A stretch of 64,000 nucleotides of DNA from NCBI GenBank assembly GCA_903882665.1, contig CAIRXW010000036.1:1-64000 (forward strand). Direction: 5' to 3'. Shown piece after piece: positions 53,597 through 63,390 of the stretch. This DNA comes from an uncultured Chlorobiaceae bacterium (lineage in GTDB: Bacteria; Bacteroidota; Chlorobiia; Chlorobiales; Chlorobiaceae). The translations under genes and the position numbers were made by a program. Position 1 is the stretch's first letter, and every line of letters begins with the position of its first letter. A model generated the notes under the pieces. It was given only the letters and a program-made list of their open reading frames with translations. It made no database searches and was not told the DNA's origin.

Positions 53597-54772
53597 ATGA
53601 GAAAAGTTGCAATGATAGTCGGTCTGGCCGCTGCCCTCGGGTTCAACAACGCGCAGGCTGCTGACTGGAACTGGAAAGGAGATATCCGCGAACGCTGGGA
53701 AGACCAACGGACGTTAAAGGATAATACAGACACTTTCAGCACAAGCCGTTCACGTACCCGCGTCCGTCTTGGCGTTTATTCATGGATCAATGAAGAGCTT
53801 TCCGCCGGCGTTCAGTTAGCGACCGGTAACGATGCTGTAAACGAAACAATTTCCCGCAACCAGAGCGCAGGAGCTCTTTTTCAGCCGAAGAACATCTATC
53901 TCAACGAAGCCTTCATCGATTACCACCCAACAGCGCTTGATGGTCAGGTAAACATGATACTCGGCAAGAGAGAGGGCTCAGCAGAAATCATCAGGGTTAA
54001 CAATCTGGTGTATGACGGTGATCTTACCTTTGAAGGCGCAACTATACAGTATGGCAAGGACGCTGACGGCAAGGAAAAAAACGGGCCAGTAGCCATTGCC
54101 GGTTACTATCTTCTTGACTCATGGTCTGATGCTACCCGCACCGATCCAACCCTGTTCATTGCCCAGGCTGCTTACAAGGGCGATGTGAATGATATCAGGT
54201 ACATGCTTGGCGCCGGGTACAATTTGTACAGCAGCGTCAATAACATCAGCACCACATTAAACGCTGACAAGTCTGCAACCGGTAGTGGATTTGCTGCAAA
54301 TAGCAACACGCTGAATAAAGGCTACAAGATTGTCGAGCTGTTCGGTAACATCGGAGGTCAGATCACCGATACGCTTCCCTGGAATATTTACGGCCAGTAC
54401 GCCTTCAACACGGCGAAGAATGCTGATTATCGTGCAATCAATGACAATAAAAGAAGTGCGTGGCTGGCTGGCTTGACGATAGGTGATGCAAAACAGGTTG
54501 GGCAATGGTCGCTCGACGCAAAATATGACCGCATCGAAAGCGATTCCGTCTTCCCGCTCTTCACCGATTCTGACAGAAAAGTTGGCGCGTTTACAGGTCC
54601 GTCTCGCCCAACAGCAATTGTTAACATCAAGGGTTTTGAAGTAGCAATGACCTATCATCTTGTCCAGAACATGACCATCGGAGCAAGGTACTTCTGTTAC
54701 AACGAGATTGACAAGGAAGCTTTGAACCCGACACTTCACCAGTTGCAGGTCGATGCTCTTGTCAAGTTCTAA
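53597..54772 (+). CDS. Outer-membrane putative porin
   Basis: 391 residues from ATG 53597, which begins the signal peptide MRKVAMIVGLAAALGFNNAQAA; the frame extends upstream without signal character. The mature part, WNWKGDIRERWEDQRTL... and SRTRVRLGVYSWI, with C-terminal LQVDALVKF, is a beta-barrel of the putative porin family ending in Phe. It lies between sqr and a PstS-like gene. The solute is unknown. Confidence 0.85.
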   Translation: MRKVAMIVGLAAALGFNNAQAADWNWKGDIRERWEDQRTLKDNTDTFSTSRSRTRVRLGVYSWINEELSAGVQLATGNDAVNETISRNQSAGALFQPKNIYLNEAFIDYHPTALDGQVNMILGKREGSAEIIRVNNLVYDGDLTFEGATIQYGKDADGKEKNGPVAIAGYYLLDSWSDATRTDPTLFIAQAAYKGDVNDIRYMLGAGYNLYSSVNNISTTLNADKSATGSGFAANSNTLNKGYKIVELFGNIGGQITDTLPWNIYGQYAFNTAKNADYRAINDNKRSAWLAGLTIGDAKQVGQWSLDAKYDRIESDSVFPLFTDSDRKVGAFTGPSRPTAIVNIKGFEVAMTYHLVQNMTIGARYFCYNEIDKEALNPTLHQLQVDALVKF

Positions 54773-54815
54773 AAATGTGTGCTGTTCTTTCTGTTGTGTG
54801 TTGTATGGCTGGTCT

Positions 54816-54850
54816 GCAAGGCTCCTCCTGCCGCTGAAGGAGAGCCTTGC
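54816..54850 (+). terminator. Hairpin after the porin gene
   Basis: Arms GCAAGGCTCCTCC / GGAGAGCCTTGC form a 12-bp stem with one bulge and a 10-nt loop. The T tract is weak (TT only), so termination efficiency is uncertain. Confidence 0.55.
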
Positions 54851-54915
54851 TTAACCGGCTTATTATTACAAGATTTTCACCGCTTATTATAATAAACTCA
54901 ATGATGACAATCACT

Positions 54916-55734
54916 ATGAAACTTTTCAAAAAAATACTTTTAAGTGCAACCGTTTTCGGCGTCATGGCTTCAGGTACAGCCCAGGCTGCCGGTAAAATCG
55001 TTATTGACGGTTCAACCACAGTAGGACCTATTGCCAAAGCATTTGCTGACCATTTCACCAAAACCACCGGCGTTCAGGTAACGGTGAGCGAGTCGGGATC
55101 CGGTAATGGCGCAAAAAGCCTGATCAACAAAACCTGTGACATCGCCACCATGTCACGACCAATGAAAGACAATGAGCTGGCTGCCGCAAAAAGCAAAGGA
55201 GTCAACCCTGTCGAGCACGTCGTTGCGCTTGATGGACTCTGTATTGTTGTACACCCGAGCAACCGCGTCAATGCGCTCTCCAAAGCACAAATCCGCGGAA
55301 TCTATATGGGCAAATACACGAACTGGAGCCAGGTTGGAGGACCGAATTCCGCAATCGTGATGATCCAGCGCGAATCGAACAGCGGTACTGCCGACTCCTT
55401 TAAAGAGCTGGTTATGGGCAAGGATAATCCGATTTCAAAGAGAGCAGAGACCCAGTCAAGCAACGGTGCCATCAAGAGCCGCGTTGCCTCCACCCCTGCT
55501 GCGGTCAGTTATATCGGACTCGGCTTTGTTGACGCTTCAGTCAAGGCTGTTCTTGTTGACGGTGTTGAGTCTGACGTCAAAACAGTCAAGAACGGCACCT
55601 ACCCAATCCACCGTCCGCTCTTCATGTACACCAATGGCCAGCCTACCGGAGCTGTCAAGCAGTTCATTGATCTGCCTAAAACCGCTGAAGGCAAGCACAT
55701 AATCAGTGAGACCGGTTTTGTGAACTATTATTGA
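54916..55734 (+). CDS. PstS-like phosphate-binding protein
   Basis: 272 residues from ATG 54916; an alternative ATG at 54901 is in frame. The signal peptide MKLFKKILLSATVFGVMASGTAQA is followed by VIDGSTTVGPIAKAF, SESGSGNGAKSL, SRPMKDNE and ESNSGTADSFKELV, the phosphate-contacting segments of PstS-type proteins. No pstCAB genes are adjacent, so it may serve a distant transporter or sense another oxyanion. Confidence 0.85.
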   Translation: MKLFKKILLSATVFGVMASGTAQAAGKIVIDGSTTVGPIAKAFADHFTKTTGVQVTVSESGSGNGAKSLINKTCDIATMSRPMKDNELAAAKSKGVNPVEHVVALDGLCIVVHPSNRVNALSKAQIRGIYMGKYTNWSQVGGPNSAIVMIQRESNSGTADSFKELVMGKDNPISKRAETQSSNGAIKSRVASTPAAVSYIGLGFVDASVKAVLVDGVESDVKTVKNGTYPIHRPLFMYTNGQPTGAVKQFIDLPKTAEGKHIISETGFVNYY

Positions 55735-55735
55735 T

Positions 55736-55815
55736 TGATTGCTTCCAGCACCAGCTTCCCGCTCTTGCCGGAAGAGCCAACACCAAAAAGCCGTCTCACT
55801 CCAGGACGGCTTTTT
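55736..55815 (+). repeat. 80-bp double-hairpin repeat, copy 1, with terminator
   Basis: A first imperfect hairpin (CTTCC.GCA / TGCCGGAAG) is followed by a perfect terminator AAAAAGCCGTC-N9-GACGGCTTTTT (55785-55815). It terminates the PstS-like gene. Copy 2, at 57165-57244, is identical except at four positions. Confidence 0.9.
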
Positions 55816-55841
55816 GGTATCAAACAAAAACATTGTAACCC

Positions 55842-57137
55842 ATGAACAGCAAAACACTACGTTTTCTTTTACCCGTTCTGCTCAATGCCACTCTGGCACC
55901 AGCACTCTCTTCGACTGCCTCTGCGTTTAATGCTGCACATCTTGAACTGCTTAAAGCCGGAGTAGCATCGTGGAACAGTATGAGAAGCACGCATAAAGAG
56001 TTTCTCCCCGACTTTTCGGGAGCTGCACTGAAAGGCAAAAAGCTGAGAGGAGCTGATTTTCACAATGCCAACATGTCAGGCGCCAATCTCAGCCAGTCAG
56101 ACCTCAGCAATGCGAACCTGCAGAGCGCTTTGCTTGATTCGGCAAAAATGAGTTACTGCATGCTTATCAGGGCAAATCTTGAACAGGCTGAATTACGGGG
56201 AGCCGATCTGGAAAGTGCCGTGCTCGATGGAGCAAATCTCCATCATGCAATTCTTGGGAAAGCCATTCTGAAAAAAGCGGATTGTACAAATACTGATTTT
56301 TCGGAATCAGATCTTCGTGACTGTAATTTTCGCGAGGCAACACTGGTAAATGCCAATCTGAGCGGAGCGGATTTAAGGGCAACCTACCTTTGGCGAACGA
56401 ATCTCAGCCGAACAAATATGACAGGGGTAAAGGTGTCGGAAAACACCATTCTTGATAGCGGTAAATACGCATCCCGGTTGTGGGCGGATAATCATCAATC
56501 TTTTTTTGTTGAAGACCCTGCAGCCATTTACGCCAATCAGGTAAGCTCAGCTTCTACAGAGAAACAGGCACCGCAGATCGTTCATCGCCAGCAGTCGGAT
56601 GCTCCTGCCCGGCCGCAGCAAGTCACGGGCAGCACTGTGCCGGAAAGGGATACAGACAACTCAAAAAAGATGTTCGATTCACGTAATATCTGGCGGCAGT
56701 CAGAGGGCCCGGCCCACGTCGCCTACGACAGAGAGCAATACGAGCAGGTAAAAAGCAATGTGTTCGAAATGAACACGATGAGAAAAAGCAACCGCGATAT
56801 CCGCATAAATCTCACTGGCGCTTCATTCGATCACAAAAACCTCTCCTATGCCGATTTAAGCCATGCACTCCTGCAATATGCCAGCTTCAAAGGAAGCGAT
56901 CTCGGGGACAGTGATCTTCGATCAGCAGATTTAAGAGGATGCGACTTCCGGGAAGCAAACTTGCAACATGCCGATCTGGGATGCGCTGATCTCAGGGGAG
57001 CCAATCTCTGGCGTACCAATCTCAGCCGAGCCCGTCTTGCCGAAGCTATCGTTTCCGGTTCGACCATCCTTGAGTCAGGTAAAAAAGCTACGCCGGAACT
57101 GGCCGCACGTCACGGTCTCATTTTTGTTGAGCAATAG
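55842..57137 (+). CDS. Secreted pentapeptide-repeat protein with two repeat domains
   Basis: 431 residues. A signal peptide (to about residue 28, ending STASA) is followed by pentapeptide repeats (A/N-L/F pattern, e.g. ANLSQSDLSNANLQSALL) at about 55-195, a polar linker, and a second repeat block at about 325-410. Both blocks end in the same module, (N)LWRTNLSR...ILxSGK, showing internal duplication. Such repeats form right-handed beta-helices. Function unknown. The gene is bracketed by two near-identical 80-bp terminator repeats. Confidence 0.85.
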   Translation: MNSKTLRFLLPVLLNATLAPALSSTASAFNAAHLELLKAGVASWNSMRSTHKEFLPDFSGAALKGKKLRGADFHNANMSGANLSQSDLSNANLQSALLDSAKMSYCMLIRANLEQAELRGADLESAVLDGANLHHAILGKAILKKADCTNTDFSESDLRDCNFREATLVNANLSGADLRATYLWRTNLSRTNMTGVKVSENTILDSGKYASRLWADNHQSFFVEDPAAIYANQVSSASTEKQAPQIVHRQQSDAPARPQQVTGSTVPERDTDNSKKMFDSRNIWRQSEGPAHVAYDREQYEQVKSNVFEMNTMRKSNRDIRINLTGASFDHKNLSYADLSHALLQYASFKGSDLGDSDLRSADLRGCDFREANLQHADLGCADLRGANLWRTNLSRARLAEAIVSGSTILESGKKATPELAARHGLIFVEQ

Positions 57138-57164
57138 CGTTATCGTACAGGAAGAGATAGTAAC

Positions 57165-57244
57165 TGATTGCTTCCGGCACCAGCTTCACGCTCTTGCCGG
57201 AAGAGCCAACGCAAAAAAGCCGTCTCACTCCAGGACGGCTTTTT
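57165..57244 (+). repeat. 80-bp double-hairpin repeat, copy 2, with terminator
   Basis: Differs from copy 1 at four of 80 positions. The first hairpin is perfect here (CTTCCGGCA / TGCCGGAAG). The terminator stem GCCGTC / GACGGC with A/T flanks (57213-57245) can act on both strands, ending the pentapeptide gene and the convergent hcp gene. Confidence 0.9.
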
Positions 57245-57267
57245 TGTTTATGCAAAAACAACTGAGC

Positions 57268-58896
57268 TTATACTCCGGCCATCATCGCTTCGATGTCGGC
57301 ATCAACGGTTCCAATAGGCTTGATTCCGAATTTTTCGACCAGAACAGCCGCAACATTGGATGTCAGGAACTCGGGCAGTGTTGGTCCAAGGCGGATACCT
57401 TTCACGCCAAGAGCAAGCAGTGCGAGGAGCACGGTAACAGCTTTTTGCTCATACCAGGCAATATCGAAGGAGATCGGCAGGTCGTTGATATCATCGAGTT
57501 CAAAGACCTCTTTGAGTTTCAGGGCAATCACCGCAAGCGAGTAGGAGTCGTTGCACTGGCCGGCATCAAGCACACGGGGAATCCCGCCAATATCACCAAG
57601 CTCAAGCTTGTTGTAACGGTATTTTGCGCATCCTGCGGTCAATATGATGGTACCCTCAGGCAAGGCGGCGGCAACGTCGGTATAGTACTGGCGTGAGGCA
57701 TGACGGCCATCACAGCCAGCCATCACTACAAAGCGCTTGATGGCCCCACTTTTGACGGCAGCAACCACCTTGTCGGCAAGTGCCAAAACCTGGTTGTGGG
57801 CAAATCCTCCAACGATTTTACCATTTTCAAGCTCTTTTGGTGGCTGACAGCTTTTTGCAAGCTCAACCAGCACCGAAAAGTCCTTCTCTTTGCCCTCAGC
57901 CCTTGCTGCGATATGCTTCAGTCCGGGGTAACCTGCCATGCCGGTTGTGAACATCCGGTTACGGTATGCTTCGCGAACAGGGACAATGCAGTTCGTCGTC
58001 ATAAGTATCGGGCCGTTGAAGGTGTCGAACTCCTTGTCCTGCGACCACCAGGCTCCACCATAATTACCCACAAAATGGGAGTACTTCCTGAATGCGGGAT
58101 AGTAGTGAGCCGGCAGCATCTCGCAGTGAGTATAAACATCAACGCCTGTTCCCTCTGTCTGCTTCAGCAGCTCTTCCAAATCGCGCAAATCATGGCCGGA
58201 AATGAGGATTCCTGGGTTTTTGCCCACACCGGTGCTCACCGTGGTGATCTCGGGATGGCCATAGGTTGTTGTATTTGCCTTGTCGAGCAGGGCCATTGCC
58301 TTGACGGCGACACCACCGGTTTCGAGCACCAGTCCGGTCAGTTCGTCCGCCGAGAGCTCTTTTGTGAGCGCCACAAGAGCCTTGACATAAAAAGCATAAA
58401 TAGCGTCATCATGATAGCCAAGCACGGCTGCATGATCGGTGTAGGCTGCAAGCCCCTTCAAACCGTACAGCACAAGGCTTTTCAGGGAGCGCAGGTCCTC
58501 ATTCTCGCTGAGGTTATTGATGCTCACCGTTGCCGCCTTGGCAAGAAAATCCTCTTTTGAGCTGCCATTCCAGTGAGCCGCATCATGATCAGAGCCATGA
58601 TCAATCGAGGCATTCAGCTCATCACGCACTGCAAGGGTCTTGCGGATCCGGGCGACGATGGCATCCTCATCAAAATTGGTATTGGTCACCGTCACAAAAA
58701 GCGACTCACTGATCAATTGACCAACGTTCACCGACACGATTCCCTCCAGCTTTTCGACCGCCAATGCAAGCCCCTCTGTTGCATAAACCAGCACATCCTG
58801 AAGCTGCGCCGTCGACTCATCTTTTCCACATACTCCACGCACCGTACAACCGGTACCATGAACGCTCTCCTGACATTGATTACAAGACATTCCCAT
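57268..58896 (-). CDS. hcp: Hybrid-cluster protein Hcp
   Basis: 542 residues from ATG 58896, chosen because GGAGG lies 8 nt upstream; the frame reaches 58911. The N-terminal cluster motif MSCNQCQE...[10 protein letters not shown], and hybrid-cluster ligands in [41 protein letters not shown] and [10 protein letters not shown], are present. Known as hydroxylamine reductase; the physiological role is NO reduction under nitrosative stress. It is downstream of an Rrf2 regulator. Confidence 0.94.
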   Translation of the reverse strand: MGMSCNQCQESVHGTGCTVRGVCGKDESTAQLQDVLVYATEGLALAVEKLEGIVSVNVGQLISESLFVTVTNTNFDEDAIVARIRKTLAVRDELNASIDHGSDHDAAHWNGSSKEDFLAKAATVSINNLSENEDLRSLKSLVLYGLKGLAAYTDHAAVLGYHDDAIYAFYVKALVALTKELSADELTGLVLETGGVAVKAMALLDKANTTTYGHPEITTVSTGVGKNPGILISGHDLRDLEELLKQTEGTGVDVYTHCEMLPAHYYPAFRKYSHFVGNYGGAWWSQDKEFDTFNGPILMTTNCIVPVREAYRNRMFTTGMAGYPGLKHIAARAEGKEKDFSVLVELAKSCQPPKELENGKIVGGFAHNQVLALADKVVAAVKSGAIKRFVVMAGCDGRHASRQYYTDVAAALPEGTIILTAGCAKYRYNKLELGDIGGIPRVLDAGQCNDSYSLAVIALKLKEVFELDDINDLPISFDIAWYEQKAVTVLLALLALGVKGIRLGPTLPEFLTSNVAAVLVEKFGIKPIGTVDADIEAMMAGV

Positions 58897-58986
58897 CGTT
58901 CCATCCTCCATTATTGGTTATCAATTACCACAACACGCTTAAATCACAACAGCCTAAAATAGAAAACAGGCTTTCACTCCCATAAG

Positions 58987-59439
58987 TTATGAGCCTCCTT
59001 TTTCACCACTGCCATGCGTCATGCCATTTACCGCATCAAGATCCCGTATCAGTTTGCCGATGGTGATCTTGTCAAATTCACGGTTGACAACCTGCTCAAT
59101 ACGCATGATCTCATGACGAAGCACGCACCGTGCACGATTTGCGCAAATCTGCTTTCGGAACATGCACTCCGACACCTGCACCTTTCCCTGAAAAACCTCA
59201 ATCAACTGCGCTATCGGGATCTCGTCAGGCTCTTTTTTCATCATGAAGCCTCCCTGAGCCCCCTCCTTCGAAACAATCAGATCATGGCGGATCATCTCCT
59301 GCAACAATCCACGCAAAAACTGGTAAGGAATATCCTGTTCAGTCGATATGGACTTTGCCGACACATACACACCCCTCTTCGATCCAAGCATCAACAGCGC
59401 TCTTATCGCATAATCTGTCTTTTTTGTCAGTACCTTCAT
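58987..59439 (-). CDS. Rrf2-family iron-sulfur regulator, NsrR-like
   Basis: 150 residues from ATG 59439, giving the usual MKVLTKKTDYAIRALLML start; the frame extends upstream without similarity. A winged helix is followed by three cysteines (SECMFRKQICANRARCVL, C-x6-C-x5-C), probably binding an Fe-S cluster. Being 90 bp upstream of hcp, it is best read as an NO-responsive regulator, but IscR-type spacing is close. An inverted repeat TGATA-N9-TATCA, upstream near 59453-59471, could be its operator. Confidence 0.85.
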   Translation of the reverse strand: MKVLTKKTDYAIRALLMLGSKRGVYVSAKSISTEQDIPYQFLRGLLQEMIRHDLIVSKEGAQGGFMMKKEPDEIPIAQLIEVFQGKVQVSECMFRKQICANRARCVLRHEIMRIEQVVNREFDKITIGKLIRDLDAVNGMTHGSGEKGGS

Positions 59440-59700
59440 GGTGATTCGTTTAATTGATATCAATATAGTATCAGTTCTATAAAAAACAAACATTATTTTG
59501 TCAGAAAAAGATAATCTGGCAAACAAAGAAGACTATTATTTTTCGGAAACTTGAACAATAACCAGTATAAAATATTGAAAATTATTGAGTTGATGACTTG
59601 GTTCAAGGTCTGAAAAAAGCAAGCAATATTTCTGGGGGCAGGGGGCGGTTTCGTTCAAAGGGGAGTTGACAGGGTGGGTTGATCGTTTCAGAAAATGACA

Positions 59701-59760
59701 CGCTCAGCGTCAATGCCTCTCTTCGAGGCTGAAACCTGGAAGAGAGGCTGACGCTGAGCG
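59701..59760. repeat. 22-bp stem-loop after the C1 peptidase gene
   Basis: CGCTCAGCGTCA-(AT)-GCCTCTCTTC (59701-59724) pairs with GAAGAGAGGCTGACGCTGAGCG (59739-59760) in 22 pairs with one 2-nt bulge and a 14-nt loop. It lies 10 bp past the peptidase stop on the minus strand. No T tract follows. The rest of 59440-59700 shows only the Rrf2 promoter region. Confidence 0.8.
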
Positions 59761-59769
59761 GAAAGATGA

Positions 59770-60687
59770 TCATGCCTTGAATGCGCCAGTATCTATCCAA
59801 TCGTTTTTCAGCAGCGCCCACCAGTCTACAGCCAATCCTTTCAGCACATAGTCGTAGGGCAACCAGCCATAACCGCCACTGCCCCATCCTGTGCTCCATG
59901 AGTTTCGTATGAGCAGTCCCCCCTTGGTTTCCACTCCACCGGGATTGGTGTTCTTGATCTTCATAGTATCATCATAACCGACAGCCACAATAGCGTGACC
60001 GCCAGCAATTTTCTCTCCGGCGGTCGGATAGGGAATTTTTCCGGTTGTTGCCGCCTGCGATATTGAAGTGTAGACCGTAAAACCAAACATCGCAGGAATA
60101 CCTGCCGAGAGGTTCGCCTTGATTTGTGTCAGCAGCGCATCCTTTGCCGTCCCTGCCGGATCAAGACGGAAATAACTTATCGCCTGGAAGCTCTGGGCAA
60201 AGGCGTAACAGAAGGCCGAAGGTTCCTTGTCAAAATCAGCAATAACATAGGGCAGGTACTCTTCCGGCGGCACACCAAAAAGGACGAGCGCTCCCATGGT
60301 TGAACGAAGAAATGCGCCGGTATCTCCAGTCCAGTGCAACAGGTTTCTCGTCGTCTTGTAAAGAAAGAGGCGGGATGCATCAATATGCTTGCCAAACGCC
60401 CTCCTTTCAAAGTACTCGACAATGCCGACACCAGCATGTGCCGTGCACGATCCAATCGATTCCTGGTTTTCGATCGGAGAGAACCACGGTCTTAAATCGA
60501 CAGAGGGAGGAACAGTCAGCTTTGCAGGTTTAGCAACTCCCGACTTTGCAAGCATCGCCTTCACGGAATCACCCTGCCCCAACTGTTTCTGCTTTGAAGA
60601 AACGACATTATGATCTGCTGTGTAATCCTTGAAATCAGGATAATCCGGCAACCATCCCATTCCCGATATCTCCAGAATTTGACCCAT
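59770..60687 (-). CDS. Papain-like (C1) cysteine peptidase
   Basis: A 305-residue protein. The catalytic triad is visible: oxyanion Gln and Cys in NQESIGSCTAHAG (about residue 80), His in GGHAIVAVGYDD, and Asn in LIRNSWSTGWGSGGYGWLPY. There is no signal peptide; the first 60 residues (MGWLPDYPDFKDYT...) resemble the propeptide-like start of bacterial C1A proteins. Function in this organism is unknown. Confidence 0.88.
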   Translation of the reverse strand: MGQILEISGMGWLPDYPDFKDYTADHNVVSSKQKQLGQGDSVKAMLAKSGVAKPAKLTVPPSVDLRPWFSPIENQESIGSCTAHAGVGIVEYFERRAFGKHIDASRLFLYKTTRNLLHWTGDTGAFLRSTMGALVLFGVPPEEYLPYVIADFDKEPSAFCYAFAQSFQAISYFRLDPAGTAKDALLTQIKANLSAGIPAMFGFTVYTSISQAATTGKIPYPTAGEKIAGGHAIVAVGYDDTMKIKNTNPGGVETKGGLLIRNSWSTGWGSGGYGWLPYDYVLKGLAVDWWALLKNDWIDTGAFKA

Positions 60688-61101
60688 AGATCCTCCAGTT
60701 ATTGTTCGATTAAAAGATTGATTTTTTTACCTTAACGCAAACTATCCTCAACCGGTAACGCTCGCTGATCAAACATTCTGAGTCACATTTTTTTCATGAT
60801 ACTGATATCCAGTCCACAAGAGGCACATCTGTGCTTCCCCTGACCATACCAATGGATTAAAAAGCGCCCAAGCGGAAGATTTGCAAGTATTAGAAAATCA
60901 ATATAACAGTATTGCACAAAAAGCGAACAGCTCACACGCATTTTACATAAGAGAACTCTAACTGACACTGAAACCGGTTCATTTCACCAAAACACAACGG
61001 TCCCCACACATACACCCAAACCACCCAACACTCACCATTGTCAATTGTCCATTGTTTTGCCTACCTTATATTCATTCCTTTCAATCATCAATCATTGTGG
61101 T
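60688..61101. other. Intergenic region
   Basis: This gap separates the divergent peptidase and lipoprotein genes. It is AT-rich and presumably contains both promoters. A minus-strand ORF at 60783-60968 (61 codons, with CASC near its end) has no family or ribosome-binding site, and I do not call it a gene. Confidence 0.4.
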
Positions 61102-62796
61102 ATGCGTCAAACCATATTCCGAAAAATACTCTATGCCGCCTCACTCCTTCTGCTTCTTGCCGGACTCTCCGCCTGCCAGCAGAAGAGCGACAAGAGCCGC
61201 CAGGAACAGATTGTTGTTGGTGTTTCGGCTGACTTCGACTACCTCAATCCCCTGCTTATCCAACTCTCCATGTCGCGCGAGGTGTGCACACTGCTCTACC
61301 CTTCGCTGGTCAAACCCTCCTACGATGAAAAAAAGGGTGCGATAAGCTTTCTGCCCAATACAGCCAAAAGCTGGGAGTTCTCCGCTGACGGCAAAGAGGT
61401 GACCTTCAATTTACGCGGCGACGCAGTATGGGAAGATGGCAAGCAAGTGACATCGCACGATTTCAAATACTCCTACGCTCTCTACAAAAACCCCAAAATA
61501 GCCAGTTCACGGCAGCACTACCTTGGCGACCTGCTTCTGCTTCCGGATGGAACGGCGGATATCGAGCACGCAGTGGAAACTCCCAGCGATTCAACACTGG
61601 TGCTCCATTTCAGCAAACCGATGGCCCGCGATATTGTGCTCGACCATTTCAACGACCTGATGCCGGTAGCCCGGCATCTCTTCAAGAACTATGCTGCAGA
61701 TGAAATCCGCACAAAGGCTGCGGAAATACCGGTATTGAGCGCGGGCCCCTTCAAGATAAAACAGTGGGCACACCAGCAAAAACTGGAGCTTGTCACCAAC
61801 CCCTCCTCGCGCCTTCCACAGCCAGCCACTATCAAAAAGATGCTATTTGTGGTCGTTCCTGAATACACCACCCGTCTTGCCATGCTGAAATCAGGACAGA
61901 TAGACGCCATGATCTCGGCTGGAGGAATCAATCCAAAGGATATTAACGAGCTTGCAAAGAGTTCACCCTCAATTGTCATCAAACCGGTCAAAAACCGCTT
62001 TTTCGACAGCATCGTCTGGCTCAATATTGATGGTGAAGCCTGGCGCAAAAGCCGTAACGTAGTGCCGAACGCCCTCTTTGGCGACAAGGTGGTGCGCCAG
62101 GCGCTCACGCTTGCCATTGACCGCCAATCCATCATTGACGGCTTCATGGGGCCAGAACACGCCACCATTGTCAATACCTCGCTCTCACCGGCTTACCGCG
62201 AAATCGCCGACACCTCGCTCGACCCCTGGCAGTATGACCCCCGGAGGGCTAACGCTCTCTTGCGCTCAGCAGGTTGGACGCCCGGCCCCGACGGCATTCT
62301 GCAGAAAAACGGCAAGAAATTCTCCTTTGAGCTTGCGGCTCCCGTCGGCAACCCCCGGCGCAACTATGCCGCAACCATTATCCAGCAGAACCTCCGCGAA
62401 ATCGGAATTGAGTGCCGCCTGAAATTTGACGAAAGCCTCATTTTCAACAAAAACCAGAATGAATTCCGCTACGATGCCGCCCTTTCAGGCATGGCCGCCG
62501 AAACACTCCCCTTCCAGCTCATTATCTGGGGTTCCGACTTTGCGCGTCGACCCTTCAACTCCTCAGCCTTTCAACACAAGGAACTCGACACCATCATTGC
62601 AGAGTTGAGTCGCCCACTCCCCACGGAGCGCAGCATTGCCCTCTGGAAAAGCTACCAGAAAATCCTGCACGATGAACAGCCGAGAAGCTTCCTCTACTAC
62701 TACGACGAGCTTGAAGGATTCAACAGTCGGATCAAAAACACCAATATCAACCTGATCTCCACACTCTACAACGCCTCAGAGTGGAGCATCCAATAA
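61102..62796 (+). CDS. Peptide/nickel-type ABC transporter substrate-binding lipoprotein
   Basis: A family 5 extracellular solute-binding protein, 564 residues from ATG 61102 (MRQTIFRKILYAASLLLLLAG, then lipobox LSAC at about residues 25-28). Typical features are VVGVSADFDYLNPLL, TFNLRGDAVWEDGKQVTSHDFKYS and QALTLAIDRQSIIDGF. It is anchored to a membrane after lipidation. No permease or ATPase genes are adjacent, so the transport system lies elsewhere. Confidence 0.88.
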   Translation: MRQTIFRKILYAASLLLLLAGLSACQQKSDKSRQEQIVVGVSADFDYLNPLLIQLSMSREVCTLLYPSLVKPSYDEKKGAISFLPNTAKSWEFSADGKEVTFNLRGDAVWEDGKQVTSHDFKYSYALYKNPKIASSRQHYLGDLLLLPDGTADIEHAVETPSDSTLVLHFSKPMARDIVLDHFNDLMPVARHLFKNYAADEIRTKAAEIPVLSAGPFKIKQWAHQQKLELVTNPSSRLPQPATIKKMLFVVVPEYTTRLAMLKSGQIDAMISAGGINPKDINELAKSSPSIVIKPVKNRFFDSIVWLNIDGEAWRKSRNVVPNALFGDKVVRQALTLAIDRQSIIDGFMGPEHATIVNTSLSPAYREIADTSLDPWQYDPRRANALLRSAGWTPGPDGILQKNGKKFSFELAAPVGNPRRNYAATIIQQNLREIGIECRLKFDESLIFNKNQNEFRYDAALSGMAAETLPFQLIIWGSDFARRPFNSSAFQHKELDTIIAELSRPLPTERSIALWKSYQKILHDEQPRSFLYYYDELEGFNSRIKNTNINLISTLYNASEWSIQ

Positions 62797-62904
62797 AAGA
62801 GCGTTCGGCACTGTTTGTCACCAGTGCCGAATTTTACTATATTCAACTACTTTTTTGCAAAGCAGTTAAAGAATTTCCGCCACCATCAGTGAACTTATTG
62901 TTTT

Positions 62905-63375
62905 ATGCCTCGTTACACACCCGAACAACTTGAACGGAGAAATGCCTCAGTCTGGACAAAAGTGCAGGGAATCCTCGCACCTATTCAGTTTGTCATGTTT
63001 CTTGCCGGCTTGACGGTCACCTGGCTCTACCAGTCGCACAACGGGATCGACAACTTCGCCTGGATCACCTTTTTTGTCACCCTGAAAACCCTCATGCTTG
63101 TTCTTATTTTTGTGACCGGCGGCTTTTTTGAACTGGAGGTTTTCGGCCAGTTTGCCTTTGCTCATGAATTCTTCTGGGAGGATTTCGGCAGCGCCATTGC
63201 CATGGTGGTGCATCTCTCGTACTTTATCCTTTTCTTCATGGGGCTCAATGAAGCCACACTTATTTCGACCGCACTGCTCGCCTATCTGAGCTATCTTGTC
63301 AACGCAGCACAATTTGTCATCCGCCTGCTCCTTGAAAAGCACAACGAAAAAAAGCTCAAGCGGCAGTCGGCCTGA
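62905..63375 (+). CDS. Hypothetical four-helix membrane protein
   Basis: A 156-residue protein with four hydrophobic segments (about 20-42, 50-72, 95-115 and 118-140) and a Lys-rich C-terminus. No family is recognised. It sits 16 bp upstream of bchC on the same strand, so a link to pigment metabolism is possible but unproven. Confidence 0.65.
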   Translation: MPRYTPEQLERRNASVWTKVQGILAPIQFVMFLAGLTVTWLYQSHNGIDNFAWITFFVTLKTLMLVLIFVTGGFFELEVFGQFAFAHEFFWEDFGSAIAMVVHLSYFILFFMGLNEATLISTALLAYLSYLVNAAQFVIRLLLEKHNEKKLKRQSA

Positions 63376-63390
63376 CCACCCAAACCTCTT

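Noticed and set aside
57700-58560. Long plus-strand ORF (286 codons) inside hcp
   Set aside because: Antisense to hcp, whose cluster ligands are intact.
60783-60968. Minus-strand 61-codon ORF with CASC
   Set aside because: No start context, no family, and it lies in the shared promoter region of divergent genes.
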